Shown: positions 49,270 through 60,120, counted from the stretch's first letter. The stretch is DNA of 64,000 nucleotides from Acinetobacter towneri DSM 14962 = CIP 107472 (GCF_000368785.1 NZ_KB849690.1:598252-662251); one strand, 5' to 3'. Numbers and translations: made by a program. The notes: generated by a model from the sequence alone, not told the origin.

Positions 49270-50085
49270 TTATTTGATGATGGAGTTATTCCAGCCTAAG
49301 GGCAGCGTGGTCATTAAGGAGTTTCCCAATTGCTGCACCTCATCGGTATTTAGGCTGCGGTTAATGCGTCGCCATTGACCATCAAGCAGTAGCTCAAGGG
49401 GCACATATTGCGATTTATAGTTCATTTTATTGGAATGTGGTACCCAATAACCTAAGTAAACATATTGCAGTCCCAAATGCTGTACCTGTTCAATTTGTTT
49501 TAATACCGCAAATGTTCCGAGTGAGCGACGACTTTCGTCTGGGTCAAAAAAGGTATAGACCGCAGAAATACCATCATCTAAATAATCACAGGTCGATACT
49601 GCAATTAAGCGATCATCTTGCCAAACCTCTAAAAAGAAGCTGCTGGTACAACTGTGGATTAGGAATTTTTCAAATTGGTCACGGCTGGCAGGGAACATAT
49701 CGCCATCGGCATGTCGTTCATTGATATAGCGTTCATACAGCGCATAATGCAAATCACCTGCATCTTGTGGCTTGGTGATTTTGATCTGTAAATCGTGATT
49801 GCGTTTCCAAGCTTTCTTTTGCGTGCTGTTCATTTTAAATTCAGCGACAGGAATACGTGAAGAAAGGCATTGGCGGCACAAATGGCATTCAGGACGATAG
49901 ACAAAATCGCCACTGCGACGAAAACCGACCCGAGAGAGTTCAGACAAAGTCAGCACATCAATTTTATGTGCAGGATCTAAAAAAACCATCCGCGCAGATT
50001 TTTCAGGTAAATAGCTGCAATCATGCGGCGGAGTAATGTAATACTGCAAATCATTTAGCAGGGATTTTGGGTGATATGAATTCAT
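49270..50085 (-). CDS. bpt: Aspartate/glutamate leucyltransferase Bpt
   Basis: Bpt transfers leucine from Leu-tRNA to proteins with N-terminal Asp or Glu, feeding them to ClpS/ClpAP. The 271-residue protein resembles eukaryotic Ate1, with RPECHLCRQCLSSRIPV carrying the conserved cysteines, FLEVWQDDRLIAVSTCDYL, and the C-terminal block YVYLGYWVPHSNKMNYKSQY. The ATG at 50085 has AGAGGG upstream; the TTG at 50091 is less likely. It is immediately downstream of aat on the same strand. Confidence 0.95.
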   Translation of the reverse strand: MNSYHPKSLLNDLQYYITPPHDCSYLPEKSARMVFLDPAHKIDVLTLSELSRVGFRRSGDFVYRPECHLCRQCLSSRIPVAEFKMNSTQKKAWKRNHDLQIKITKPQDAGDLHYALYERYINERHADGDMFPASRDQFEKFLIHSCTSSFFLEVWQDDRLIAVSTCDYLDDGISAVYTFFDPDESRRSLGTFAVLKQIEQVQHLGLQYVYLGYWVPHSNKMNYKSQYVPLELLLDGQWRRINRSLNTDEVQQLGNSLMTTLPLGWNNSIIK

Positions 50086-50109
50086 TGTCAAGATCCCTCT
50101 CTGTTATTG

Positions 50110-50841
50110 TCATTCAAGTAGGCGCGCATACTGCGCTATTGTTTTACTTGAAAATACACTGTCCTGATATTTTTTCCAATTGATTGCAGGTTGTTTTACA
50201 ACATCTTGTAACGATTTAAGATAGTCTTGGCGAGAAAGTGTACATGCTCCGAGACTGATTAAATGGTCATTGACCAATTGGCAGTCAATCCAAGGCAATT
50301 GTTGTTCTTGTCCGAGCAGCATCAAACTATAAAATGCCATTTTGGAGACATCGGTACGATGGCTAAACATGGACTCGCCAAAACAGCCTTTGCCAATACT
50401 GACTCCATATAAACCACCGACCAAACTATCTTGCTCCCAAACTTCTAAACTATAGCCATAACCTGCTGCAAAAAGCTGACTGTAACCTTGAATGATCTCT
50501 TCAGAAATCCAAGTTTCATTGGCATAGCTACGGGGCAAGGCACAATTGCGAATTACCTGTTCAAAGGCATGATTGACAGTAATGCGATAATCCATTTTTT
50601 TCATGTTGCGGATTAAAGACTTACTCGGCTGATAATGTTGCGGAATAATCACGCAACGTGGCTCAGGACTCCACCAACAAATAGGATCACCTTCTGAAAA
50701 CCATGGAAATAAGCCATGTGTATAGGCTTCATATAAGGTTGAAGGGGAAAGGTCTGCACCTACACAAATCAAGCCTTCACCCTCAGGATCAACTTCAATG
50801 GGATCGGGGAAAATGAATTGTGAAGCCGGGAGCGTGTGCAT
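50110..50841 (-). CDS. aat: Leucyl/phenylalanyl-tRNA-protein transferase Aat
   Basis: Aat adds Leu or Phe to proteins with N-terminal Arg or Lys, creating primary N-degrons. The 243-residue protein begins with the typical [23 protein letters not shown] and has [30 protein letters not shown] and [35 protein letters not shown] is the substrate-binding block. It is paired with bpt, as in many gammaproteobacteria, and follows trxB on the same strand with a terminator between. Confidence 0.97.
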   Translation of the reverse strand: MHTLPASQFIFPDPIEVDPEGEGLICVGADLSPSTLYEAYTHGLFPWFSEGDPICWWSPEPRCVIIPQHYQPSKSLIRNMKKMDYRITVNHAFEQVIRNCALPRSYANETWISEEIIQGYSQLFAAGYGYSLEVWEQDSLVGGLYGVSIGKGCFGESMFSHRTDVSKMAFYSLMLLGQEQQLPWIDCQLVNDHLISLGACTLSRQDYLKSLQDVVKQPAINWKKYQDSVFSSKTIAQYARLLE

Positions 50842-50902
50842 ATCAATTGCCGTATGAAGTTTTACGATGAACTTGATTTCATCATACCTAAAAATGCCGT
50901 GA

Positions 50903-50930
50903 TAAAAAAACCGCTCAAGGAGAGCGGTCT
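50903..50930 (-). terminator. Intrinsic terminator after trxB
   Basis: On the minus strand ACCGCTCT pairs with AGCGGT and is followed by seven T. It partly uncouples aat-bpt from trxB. Confidence 0.88.
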
Positions 50931-50948
50931 TTAAACTTGGTCACTAAA

Positions 50949-51938
<990 letters not shown>

Positions 51939-52141
51939 TTATACGTGAAACAGGATGAGTTTGCTGTGTGATTAAAGTTGATATTACTGATCATGTAAAT
52001 CGATTTGAGCTATATAGAAAAAGTTAACAACACACTTCAATAATCTTGCATCTTTTTCTAGGCAACACATGCATAATAGAAGGTCTGTTATAATTTATAG
52101 CTTGCTGTGTGGTGAAGCTTGCATCGTGAAATGCAACTTAA

Positions 52142-55100
52142 ATGACACAGCTAAATGAAATACAGACGCTCCGAATCAGGTGGCTTTTTAAGACCATCGA
52201 ACAAACAAAAAACATTGATGAAGAATTGGCGACAGGACAATATATGACTGCGGTGTCGGGTGCTTATGCACATCGCTTAATAGCGACATTATTTTTGGTC
52301 TCTTTTGGAATATATCTGTTCCTTGCAACGGTGACCTATACTCCATTTGACCCAGGTTGGATGCACATTTCCAGTGACACCCAACAGGTTTCAAATGCGA
52401 GTGGAATCGCAGGTGCGTGGATTGCCGATTTACTGTTTGGCTTTTTAGGTTGGGCGAGTCTGCTTCTTCCTGCTTATTTTTTTATTGAAGCCTTACAAGT
52501 CTGGTGGCCACGTAGTTTTTTAAACCGTCCATTTCGTTATGCTGCACAATTCTTCATTTTATTGGCAACAGCAAGTTTGCTGTATTTATTTTGGCAAGTA
52601 CCTGCCGATACGTTAGACAATGCCTCAGGCGGCATCATTGGTTTTGAACTTGGGAAAAGTTTATCGCAAATTTTAACCATTTATGGAGCAACACTTTTTT
52701 TAGTCGTCTTTTGGATTTTCTTATTTACCCTCGCATTTGGGGTGAAGTGGAACAGAACGTGGGCAACTTTAAAAGCTACACCTGCTTATCTGCAAGATTT
52801 GTTCTATCGCAATGTACCTGAAGCAGAATCTGACTTTGACCGTTCTACACCACAGGTGAAAAAGACCGTTGTCGCTGCTGCACCTGTGGTTGCTGTTGAA
52901 GTGGCATCAACTGATTTAGAAGCAGCAAGTGAACCCGTGGTTGCACAGGCGAAAGAAGCTGAAACAACTGCACCACATCCTGCGGCAGAGCGTATGTTTA
53001 ATCACATGCAGCAACGTGAAGAAGAAGAGCAACAGGCGCAGCAACAGCTATTGGTGCAAGATGAAATTGATGATGTTGAGTTAGAAAAAACCATCGAAAA
53101 GGCGCATCGCTTAGAACAAGACAGCCAGCGTATTGTTGCGACAGGCGAAGTGTGGCGTGCTTTACAAGAAAATACCGACAGTCAGCATAACCAAGACATT
53201 CATGCATTATTACGTGCTTCTGAAGAACCAGAGCCACATCTACAATCGAATCCTTTTGATGAAGTGCGTCCTGCATCTACGGCATCTCAAGCCACTGCAA
53301 AATCTTCGTTAGATTGGGATGATGATCAAATTTTTGATGAATTGCTCGCAGCAGTTCCGCAAGGCAAAGCTGCAAGTGATTTACACAGCCCATTCCAAAA
53401 CAGCGGGGCAATGGATACTTTAGATGAGTCTGTGACCCAGCAAGAAACAGTGCATCCGCACTCGAATCCTACGGCTCACAATTTTAACAATGATCTCAGC
53501 AGATTTGAGTCAGATTTTAACCCGCCATCGTCAAGTGCTTCGAATACGCAAAATCATGCTGTACGCCAAGAGCGCCATTTGCAGCATGATTTAGACAGTT
53601 TAGATGACTTGTTGGTGGATGATCTTTTGGGTGATGAGTTACAGCAAGATGCATTTCAAGATCAAGCGCCTGTAGCGCGTAGTACCAGTAGCTATGCACA
53701 AAGTTCTGCTTTTGTTCAGGCACCTATTCAGACGGCAGCCACTGCCGCAGTGATGGCAAACGCAGCGACTGCTACACAGGCTGAACAAGCAGAAAAAGTG
53801 GCGTTATCCAAAGAAGCATTTATCGAAGCTTGGCAGGAAACCGCAGGCAAACCACTAGACGAAGATGACTTTGATTTTGATGCGCCGCTGACCGATGCAC
53901 ATGGTCGTCCGATGTCACGCGCCATGCAGGTTGCAGAAAAACGTCGTGATTTATCGCCATTACCGGGTTTGGACTTGCTCGATAAAGTCGATCCAAACAA
54001 AAAAGTGAACTTCACCGCAGAACAATTATCGCGCTTGTCGGAATTGCTGGAAATTAAATTACAGGAATTTAATGTCAAAGCCAAAGTGGTTGAAGCACAG
54101 CCTGGTCCTGTCGTGACCCGTTTTGAGCTGGATTTGGCACCTGGGGTCAAAGCTTCAAAAGTAACCAATATTTCTCGTGACTTGGCGCGTTCAATGTCGA
54201 TGGCATCGGTACGTGTGGTCGAAGTGATTCCGGGCAAACCGTATATTGGCATTGAAGTACCGAATAGTTCACGTGAAATGGTACGTTTGATTGAGTTATT
54301 ACAAACGCCTGCTTTTGAAGATCCAAACGGCATTTTATCTATGGCGATGGGGAAAGACATTTCAGGCAATCCTGTGATTACTGAATTGGGCAAAGCACCA
54401 CACATGCTCGTAGCAGGGACAACGGGTTCAGGTAAATCAGTGGCAGTGAACTCGATGATTTTGTCGATGTTGCTGAAATACAAGCCTGATCAATTACGCT
54501 TAATTTTGATTGACCCGAAACAATTGGAACTCGCCAACTATAACGATATTCCACACTTATTGACGCCTGTAGTGACTGATATGAAAGATGCCGTCAGCGC
54601 TTTAAATTGGTGTGTCAATGAAATGGAACGTCGTTATAAGCTAATGTCTTTCCTGAAAATTCGTAAATTAAGCGACTATAACCGTAAGGTTGAAGAATCT
54701 ATTGCCAATGGTGAAGATTTAATTGATCCAACTTGGAAGCCGGGAGATTCAGCAACGCAAGAACGTGCACCGCGTTTAACACCATTGCCATCTATTGTGA
54801 TTGTGGCAGATGAGTTTGCCGACATGATCATGCAAGTGGGCAAGAAAGCGGAAGAAATGATTACCCGTTTGGCACAAAAATCACGTGCAGCAGGGATTCA
54901 CTTACTCTTAGCAACTCAGCGTCCATCGGTGGATGTGATCACAGGTCTAATTAAAGCCAACATTCCAACCCGTGTAGCTTTGCGTGTGAACTCGAAAATT
55001 GACTCACGTACTATCTTGGATGCGGGCGGTGCAGAAGACCTGCTTGGTCATGGTGATATGCTATTTTTAGGGCCGGGTAAAATTGAGCCAGAACGTGTGC

Positions 55101-55432
55101 ATGGCGCATTTATTTCGGATGATGAAGTCAACCGTATTTGTGATGCGTGGCGTGAGCGTGGCGATCCTGACTATGTCGATGAAATCTTGACGCCATTTGA
55201 TGAAGAACCATCTTCACGTGGTTTTGAAGATGGTGAAGGCAGTCCAGACCGTGATGTGTTGTATGATCAGTGTGTAGCATTTGTTTTGGAAACACGTAAA
55301 GTGTCGACCTCATCTTTACAGCGCAAATTTAGCTTGGGCTATAACCGTGCGGCACGTATTGTCGATCAGATGCAAGAGCAAGGCATTGTGAGCGAGCAAG
55401 GAGCAAATGGGAAACGTGAAATTTTAGTGTAA
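52142..55432 (+). CDS. ftsK: DNA translocase FtsK
   Basis: FtsK is a division-site DNA pump that resolves chromosome dimers with XerCD. The 1096-residue protein has four N-terminal membrane helices, a long acidic Gln/Ala-rich linker (about residues 240-600), and the RecA-like motor with Walker A GTTGSGKS (residues 759-766) and Walker B IVIVADEFADM. A C-terminal winged-helix gamma domain (STSSLQRKFSLGYNRAARIVDQM) is present. The start is uncertain: the ATG at 52142 has no good Shine-Dalgarno, while the in-frame ATG at 52244 (MTAVSGAYAHRL) has AGGA and may be the true start. A -10-like TATAAT is at 52089. Confidence 0.95.
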   Translation: MTQLNEIQTLRIRWLFKTIEQTKNIDEELATGQYMTAVSGAYAHRLIATLFLVSFGIYLFLATVTYTPFDPGWMHISSDTQQVSNASGIAGAWIADLLFGFLGWASLLLPAYFFIEALQVWWPRSFLNRPFRYAAQFFILLATASLLYLFWQVPADTLDNASGGIIGFELGKSLSQILTIYGATLFLVVFWIFLFTLAFGVKWNRTWATLKATPAYLQDLFYRNVPEAESDFDRSTPQVKKTVVAAAPVVAVEVASTDLEAASEPVVAQAKEAETTAPHPAAERMFNHMQQREEEEQQAQQQLLVQDEIDDVELEKTIEKAHRLEQDSQRIVATGEVWRALQENTDSQHNQDIHALLRASEEPEPHLQSNPFDEVRPASTASQATAKSSLDWDDDQIFDELLAAVPQGKAASDLHSPFQNSGAMDTLDESVTQQETVHPHSNPTAHNFNNDLSRFESDFNPPSSSASNTQNHAVRQERHLQHDLDSLDDLLVDDLLGDELQQDAFQDQAPVARSTSSYAQSSAFVQAPIQTAATAAVMANAATATQAEQAEKVALSKEAFIEAWQETAGKPLDEDDFDFDAPLTDAHGRPMSRAMQVAEKRRDLSPLPGLDLLDKVDPNKKVNFTAEQLSRLSELLEIKLQEFNVKAKVVEAQPGPVVTRFELDLAPGVKASKVTNISRDLARSMSMASVRVVEVIPGKPYIGIEVPNSSREMVRLIELLQTPAFEDPNGILSMAMGKDISGNPVITELGKAPHMLVAGTTGSGKSVAVNSMILSMLLKYKPDQLRLILIDPKQLELANYNDIPHLLTPVVTDMKDAVSALNWCVNEMERRYKLMSFLKIRKLSDYNRKVEESIANGEDLIDPTWKPGDSATQERAPRLTPLPSIVIVADEFADMIMQVGKKAEEMITRLAQKSRAAGIHLLLATQRPSVDVITGLIKANIPTRVALRVNSKIDSRTILDAGGAEDLLGHGDMLFLGPGKIEPERVHGAFISDDEVNRICDAWRERGDPDYVDEILTPFDEEPSSRGFEDGEGSPDRDVLYDQCVAFVLETRKVSTSSLQRKFSLGYNRAARIVDQMQEQGIVSEQGANGKREILV

Positions 55433-55472
55433 AGCTTTCACTTTCTGTTTGATTTTGAATCAAGTAGTGCTA

Positions 55473-55508
55473 TAAAAAAATCCCGCAATTCAATTGCGGG
55501 ATTTTTTC
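55473..55508. terminator. Bidirectional intrinsic terminator after ftsK
   Basis: AAATCCCGCAATT pairs with AATTGCGGGATTT, with A and T runs on both sides. It lies between convergent ftsK and the PA4642-like gene. Confidence 0.93.
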
Positions 55509-55562
55509 TTTTTACACTCAATCTTTTTGGCTGAATTTAGCCAGAGATTGTGTTTAAACAGT

Positions 55563-55850
55563 TTAAGCAAACTTGGCTAAAACTGCTAAAAAACCATCTT
55601 TTTGACGTGGAAATTCAGCAATCACATCGTGAATACGCTGACCTTCAGGATTAGTGGCATTGACATCGCGACCATCGGCAACAAATTGTGTCAATAGACG
55701 TTCATAGTCGCTTGGACGCATGTGTTTAAATGCGTGATAGAGTACGTGAAAATCTGCATTCACACCTGCAGGTGGAAGTTGATTCAAATAGGCAAATACA
55801 CGTTCATCCGACCATGCTTCGTTAAAGGTCGCAGGTTGAGATAATGCCAT
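55563..55850 (-). CDS. PA4642-like small protein
   Basis: A 95-residue protein starting MALSQPATFNEAWSDERVFAYLNQLP and ending GFLAVLAKFA. It resembles the small family named after Pseudomonas PA4642, of unknown function. No membrane segment or catalytic motif is visible. The frame extends 69 bp upstream, but GGAG lies in place before the ATG at 55850. It is separated from minE by a strong terminator and so is probably transcribed alone. Confidence 0.8.
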   Translation of the reverse strand: MALSQPATFNEAWSDERVFAYLNQLPPAGVNADFHVLYHAFKHMRPSDYERLLTQFVADGRDVNATNPEGQRIHDVIAEFPRQKDGFLAVLAKFA

Positions 55851-55874
55851 GGCAATCTCCTTTATATTCTTTTG

Positions 55875-55912
55875 AAAAAAATAGGGCAAAATAACTAGTG
55901 TTATTTTGCCCT
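55875..55912 (-). terminator. Intrinsic terminator of the minCDE operon
   Basis: On the minus strand AGGGCAAAATAA pairs perfectly with TTATTTTGCCCT around a 6-nt loop and is followed by seven T. Confidence 0.92.
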
Positions 55913-55944
55913 GATTCAATTTGCTTGACTAATCAGTATTCAGA

Positions 55945-56217
55945 TTATCGCTCTTCAGGCAAATTGATATTCATTTCCAACATTTCAATATTGGCTTCTG
56001 AACGCACAGACATTTGAATATGTTGTTCATCGACACCACGCACGTAGCGATTTACCACTTGCATGATTTCTTTTTTCATCTGATCAATTTTTTCTTGGCT
56101 TAAGCGTTTACCAAGACCTTGTTCAGAAGCAACAATCACTTTTAAGCGATCTTTTGCTGTTTGTGCGCTAGATGGCTTATCTTCACCGCTAAATAATTTG
56201 CTCCAAAATCCTGCCAT
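55945..56217 (-). CDS. minE: Cell division topological specificity factor MinE
   Basis: MinE stimulates the MinD ATPase and creates the pole-to-pole oscillation that places the division septum. The 90-residue protein has the anti-MinCD part (AKDRLKVIVASEQ) and a C-terminal topological-specificity domain. It begins 2 bp after the minD stop, so the two are translationally coupled. Confidence 0.97.
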   Translation of the reverse strand: MAGFWSKLFSGEDKPSSAQTAKDRLKVIVASEQGLGKRLSQEKIDQMKKEIMQVVNRYVRGVDEQHIQMSVRSEANIEMLEMNINLPEER

Positions 56218-56219
56218 GT

Positions 56220-57041
56220 CTACGCTCCAAATAATCGTGCTAACCAGCCCTTAGGTTTCGCTTCAATATGGCGAAACGGACGTTCTTCACCTAAGAATCG
56301 TGCAACCAAGTCATCATAAGCCTGACCTGCAGCAGCATCGCTATACAGAATGACAGGTTTACCTTCGTTTGATGCTTGAAGTACGCTCTTACATTCAGGA
56401 ATTACGCCTAAAGTAGGTACACGTAAAATATCTTTAGAAATGTCATCAATCGTCAGCATTTCTTGTTTATCGGCACGTTCTGGGTTGTAACGTGTAATAC
56501 ACAGGTGCTTACGGATACGACCTTCGTTTTGTTCTACTTTTTTAGTTTTGCTGTCTAGCATACCAATAATACGGTCAGAGTCACGTACTGAAGAAATTTC
56601 AGGGTTAGTCACAATAATCGCTTCATCGGCATGATACATCGCTAAAATAGCGCCGCGCTCAATCCCAGCAGGTGAGTCACAAATAATGTAATCAAACTCT
56701 TGTGCAAGCTCATCCATAATACGTGCCACGCCTTCATCGGTCAGGGCATCTTTATCACGGGTTTGAGAGGCTGGAAGAATATAAAGGTTTTCAATATCTT
56801 TATCGCGAATTAATGCTTGTTGTAAACGCGCTTCATTATTTAAAACATTCACAAAATCATAAACAACGCGACGTTCACAACCCATAATTAAGTCAAGGTT
56901 ACGTAAACCCACGTCAAAATCGATAACAACAGTTTTGTGACCACGTAGGGCTAAACCTGTTGCAAAAGATGCACTTGTAGTGGTTTTACCTACGCCACCT
57001 TTGCCTGATGTTACGACAACAATTTTCGCCACCGAATCCAC
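56220..57041 (-). CDS. minD: Septum site-determining ATPase MinD
   Basis: MinD is a membrane-cycling ATPase that recruits MinC. The 273-residue protein has the deviant Walker A SGKGGVGKTT near the N-terminus, FDVGLRNLDLIMGCERR, CDSPAGIERGA, and the C-terminal amphipathic membrane-targeting helix (PKGWLARLFGA). It lies 59 bp downstream of minC, with a weak hairpin CCCC/GGGG in the spacer. Confidence 0.98.
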   Translation of the reverse strand: MDSVAKIVVVTSGKGGVGKTTTSASFATGLALRGHKTVVIDFDVGLRNLDLIMGCERRVVYDFVNVLNNEARLQQALIRDKDIENLYILPASQTRDKDALTDEGVARIMDELAQEFDYIICDSPAGIERGAILAMYHADEAIIVTNPEISSVRDSDRIIGMLDSKTKKVEQNEGRIRKHLCITRYNPERADKQEMLTIDDISKDILRVPTLGVIPECKSVLQASNEGKPVILYSDAAAGQAYDDLVARFLGEERPFRHIEAKPKGWLARLFGA

Positions 57042-57100
57042 TCCTGTTATGGTTTAAATTCCCCTATATTTTTTGGGGATTTTTGGTGATTATTTATACA

Positions 57101-57826
57101 TTAAAATTGTAGAGCTTCAAATACAAGCTCTTGGTTATCATTTAAGTAAATATGCACAGGTTTTTTAGTCACATGCTGAGGAATATCGTCCGCCACGCAA
57201 TACGTGCCTGCAATAGATACCAATTCTGCTTCTAGGGAATGACAGAAAATTCGTGCCGCAATATTCCCGCCCGCGCCGGCAATGACTCTACCACGTACAC
57301 TACCATAAATATGTATATTTCCTGAAGCAATCACTTCAGAACCGCTGTTGATGCCTGCGGTTAAAATAATGTCGCCCTGATGTTGTACCAAGCATTGACC
57401 TGTACGCAAAATTTCATCGTGATAAGACGTAATATGCGCTACAGCAGGTGTAGTTTCAGCAACTTGATTTTCCGTCTGTTGCTGTTCTGCCGCAGGTTCA
57501 GGTTTTACTTCAACCACTTGTTCTTTGGTGGCTTTCACTTCCTGCAATGGACGGTCTTGCGGGATGACAGGGAACTGAATAGCACGTGCCTGATCTGCCA
57601 TAATGCCTTCAGTCACAGCAATTGGCTGTGCTTCTAGGCTAATTAGCAATTGAATTAGCGCAATCAATTCTTGTTCGACTGAACTTTCAATGACCACCAA
57701 AACCCCTGGTGGAAATGATTTTTGCAACATTGGGCTTAGTTGCTGGCGGATCGCATCATGATCATTGGTGTCTAAGCTAATGCGAATCGCATTGACCAAT
57801 CTGCCTTTTATCCGTATGTCAGCCAT
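57101..57826 (-). CDS. minC: Septum formation inhibitor MinC
   Basis: MinC blocks FtsZ assembly away from midcell. The 241-residue protein has an N-terminal FtsZ-interacting domain (residues about 1-100), a Gln/Glu/Pro-rich linker, and a C-terminal beta-helix domain with the [25 protein letters not shown] and [11 protein letters not shown] blocks that bind MinD. It is the first gene of minCDE; the promoter should lie in the 143 bp between it and the next minus-strand gene. Confidence 0.96.
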   Translation of the reverse strand: MADIRIKGRLVNAIRISLDTNDHDAIRQQLSPMLQKSFPPGVLVVIESSVEQELIALIQLLISLEAQPIAVTEGIMADQARAIQFPVIPQDRPLQEVKATKEQVVEVKPEPAAEQQQTENQVAETTPAVAHITSYHDEILRTGQCLVQHQGDIILTAGINSGSEVIASGNIHIYGSVRGRVIAGAGGNIAARIFCHSLEAELVSIAGTYCVADDIPQHVTKKPVHIYLNDNQELVFEALQF

Positions 57827-57969
57827 AATAATTCCTTAACACTTCTAACTTTGCTGGTTGTTGAAGTCATCTTATAAATAGAGCAAATCCTAGAACAAAT
57901 TGGGTGAATTCTCTAGTTCAGTTACTAAAAATATTTCACATTGTTTTAGCTAAAATTATCGAAAGACCT

Positions 57970-59028
57970 TTATGAAATATCGTGTTGTTGTCCTTCATTT
58001 AAAATTTGTTGCCATTGTTTAACTTTTACTTGTTTGCGAATTGCTTCTAAACTTTCAAATATCGCTGATTCCACTAATTTATCAATATGCTGATTATGTT
58101 CAATCTCAATCTGACTAATTTTTTCAGCAATCATTTGATAAGTTGGATTTTGTACTTGTTGATGCTGCTGTGCAAAAGGTTCAATTAAACCTTGGGTGAT
58201 ATTTTCGCCCAATCGTTGTCCGATACTTTGAATTTGCTGTTCAATACGTCCACCGACCAATGGAATCAGGCGCAGCAATTGCGTCAGTTCAGGCGTATCT
58301 TCAATGGCTTGATTCACCACCAACCCGACATTTTTCGCAATCATGTGACGCTGCATTTGTAATTCTTTGCCTAAGGATTCCTGCAAAATATCGGCTAGGG
58401 CAATCGCGAGTAATTGACGATGATGCTCGACCAAATCATCAATAAATTGTTTGTGAGTGGTACTGGTGGTCAATTCACGTTGCACACCATTAAGTACTGT
58501 GAGCACCACACGGCTACTCAGTTCTTCCATTAGCAAGTTGTAGTAAAAGTTGCCGCGTTTATACCAACTGTCTGGAATGACTTTATAGCCATGGCTATGC
58601 AGGTTGTAACCAATCGCGATGGCACGTAATAAACGTAAAAAACGCAATTGCGGAATAATTGCAAGAATTTCATACCAGTGAATAAACGGGAAAAACCACC
58701 AACGCTGATGATGTTTGAAAATAATTGCAATACCCCAACGCACGCCCAACTCTACAATTAAAAACGTGGTAAACCAGCCTTCGGTAATCACCACCCAAGG
58801 GCGCAATTCTGTTCGATAAAACTGTAAAATTTCAGGTAGACGAATAAAATCGAACAACCATTCGCCAAAATCACTCATTAAAATGGCATTGGCACTTAAA
58901 CAGAACAAGTTAAAGATGATTAAACCCATCAAAAACAAGTCATAAGCCAAGGCAATTTTCCATCCCCATGAATCTTTACGCAGGGGATGAAAAGAGGATT
59001 TGATGACAGGTTCTTCAGACTTTTTCAT
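57970..59028 (-). CDS. Voltage-sensor-like membrane protein without pore domain
   Basis: A 352-residue protein with four predicted membrane helices in the first about 160 residues. They look like S1-S4 of ion channels: S2 is GWFTTFLIVELGVRWG with the conserved acidic residue, S3 contains HWYEILAIIPQL, and S4 LRFLRLLRAIAIGY has arginines at three-residue steps. No pore helix or selectivity filter follows; instead there is about 190 residues of soluble, helical, Gln-rich sequence with DDLVEHHRQLL and repeated heptads. No family name is certain. The downstream stop is 143 bp from minC; it follows an acyltransferase-like gene on the same strand, 15 bp apart. Confidence 0.7.
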   Translation of the reverse strand: MKKSEEPVIKSSFHPLRKDSWGWKIALAYDLFLMGLIIFNLFCLSANAILMSDFGEWLFDFIRLPEILQFYRTELRPWVVITEGWFTTFLIVELGVRWGIAIIFKHHQRWWFFPFIHWYEILAIIPQLRFLRLLRAIAIGYNLHSHGYKVIPDSWYKRGNFYYNLLMEELSSRVVLTVLNGVQRELTTSTTHKQFIDDLVEHHRQLLAIALADILQESLGKELQMQRHMIAKNVGLVVNQAIEDTPELTQLLRLIPLVGGRIEQQIQSIGQRLGENITQGLIEPFAQQHQQVQNPTYQMIAEKISQIEIEHNQHIDKLVESAIFESLEAIRKQVKVKQWQQILNEGQQHDIS

Positions 59029-59043
59029 GGCGTACCTGAATGG

Positions 59044-59970
59044 TTATGCAGTCGGAGCTGCAAGTTTTTGTTGCATGCTTTCAATCAATTGATCTTTTTC
59101 CAGCCACAGTTCATGCACCCATTGCTGAAAACGCTCACGATATTCAGTATCATCTTCGTAATTGCCGCCCAACACCCAAGCTGGAATATTAATTTTGCGT
59201 AAATTCACCGCAATGCGCGGCACCTCACCTAACCAAAACTCGCTATAGCCCGGCACGCCATCTGGGTACACAATGGTCATATCTACCAAGGCATCAATTT
59301 GATCACCCAAAATATTCAATGCCAAAGCTAAACCACCAGCTTTTGGCTTTAATAAATGTTGATAAGGCGATTGTTGTTGATCATGTTTTTCTTGGGTAAA
59401 GCGTGTGCCTTCTAAATAATTCAGCAGGGTAAAGGGCTGACTTAATAACTGTTGGCAGGCTTTACGCGCTTCTTCCATATCGCGGTCTTTCAGCTCAGGT
59501 TTTTTGGCAATTTGTGCTTTGCTGTGACGCTTCATCATTGGGAAGCCTAAAATTTTAAAGGCTTGTCCTACAAAGGGAATAAAGATCAGTTCCCACTTGG
59601 TAAAAAAGCGGGTCAATGGCATACGGGTTAAGCCAAAATACTGATTTACTGTGGTATCGACCCAACTTTGATGGTTACAGGTCATGAGATAACGACCTTG
59701 CATGCTCAGTTGCAAATCTTCATCAATGCTGATATCCCATTGGGTATTGGGTAATACATGATCAATCAGCCAGTTGTTTACACTGAGCCAACTGTTGGTA
59801 ATTTGAATATTGGTTTCATCGACCTTACGTGACTGCTTTAACAGTTTGGTTAAGCCCAAAGCCAACACAGGAGGGCCGTGAAAAAATGTACTGCCAGTGA
59901 TGACTGTACCCACGGTGAGACCTTTTGTGATTTTTTTTAATAAAGGGTGTTTCTTTGCTTGCGATGACAT
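59044..59970 (-). CDS. Lysophospholipid acyltransferase-like protein (YihG type)
   Basis: A 308-residue PlsC-like acyltransferase. Motif I is NHQSWVD (N-H-x4-D), motif II lies around TRFFTKWELIFIPFVGQAF, motif III is YLEGTRFT, and motif IV is VDMTIVYPDG. Such enzymes acylate lysophosphatidate or related lipids; YihG affects acyl composition in E. coli. A hydrophobic N-terminal segment suggests membrane attachment. A TTG at 60000 is possible; the ATG at 59970 is preferred. It lies upstream of the voltage-sensor-like gene, 15 bp apart, so the two are probably one unit. Confidence 0.88.
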   Translation of the reverse strand: MSSQAKKHPLLKKITKGLTVGTVITGSTFFHGPPVLALGLTKLLKQSRKVDETNIQITNSWLSVNNWLIDHVLPNTQWDISIDEDLQLSMQGRYLMTCNHQSWVDTTVNQYFGLTRMPLTRFFTKWELIFIPFVGQAFKILGFPMMKRHSKAQIAKKPELKDRDMEEARKACQQLLSQPFTLLNYLEGTRFTQEKHDQQQSPYQHLLKPKAGGLALALNILGDQIDALVDMTIVYPDGVPGYSEFWLGEVPRIAVNLRKINIPAWVLGGNYEDDTEYRERFQQWVHELWLEKDQLIESMQQKLAAPTA

Positions 59971-60106
59971 ATAAATCAATCCTGAAGATAAATCGTCCAA
60001 TGCGTCACGTGTTTGTAGATGACTCCAATATAAATGTTGTTTTTAAAATAAAAAAGTGTTGAAGTGAAAGTGTGTAGAAATTGTGATGAAGTTATACCAA
60101 GATTTG

Positions 60107-60120
60107 TACATGATCATGTA
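60107..60120. promoter_or_regulatory. Perfect 14-bp palindrome upstream of the OmpA-family gene
   Basis: TACATGATCATGTA is a perfect dyad about 107 bp before the ATG at 60227, in an AT-rich divergent promoter region. It could be an operator for either flanking gene. Confidence 0.45.

Noticed and set aside
53728-54483. 251-codon minus-strand frame antisense to ftsK
   Set aside because: It overlaps the conserved FtsK motor and its Ser-rich composition is typical of antisense frames.
57042-57100. Attenuator between minC and minD
   Set aside because: The ATCCCC/GGGGA stem is short with a large A-rich loop and no T-run on the minus strand.
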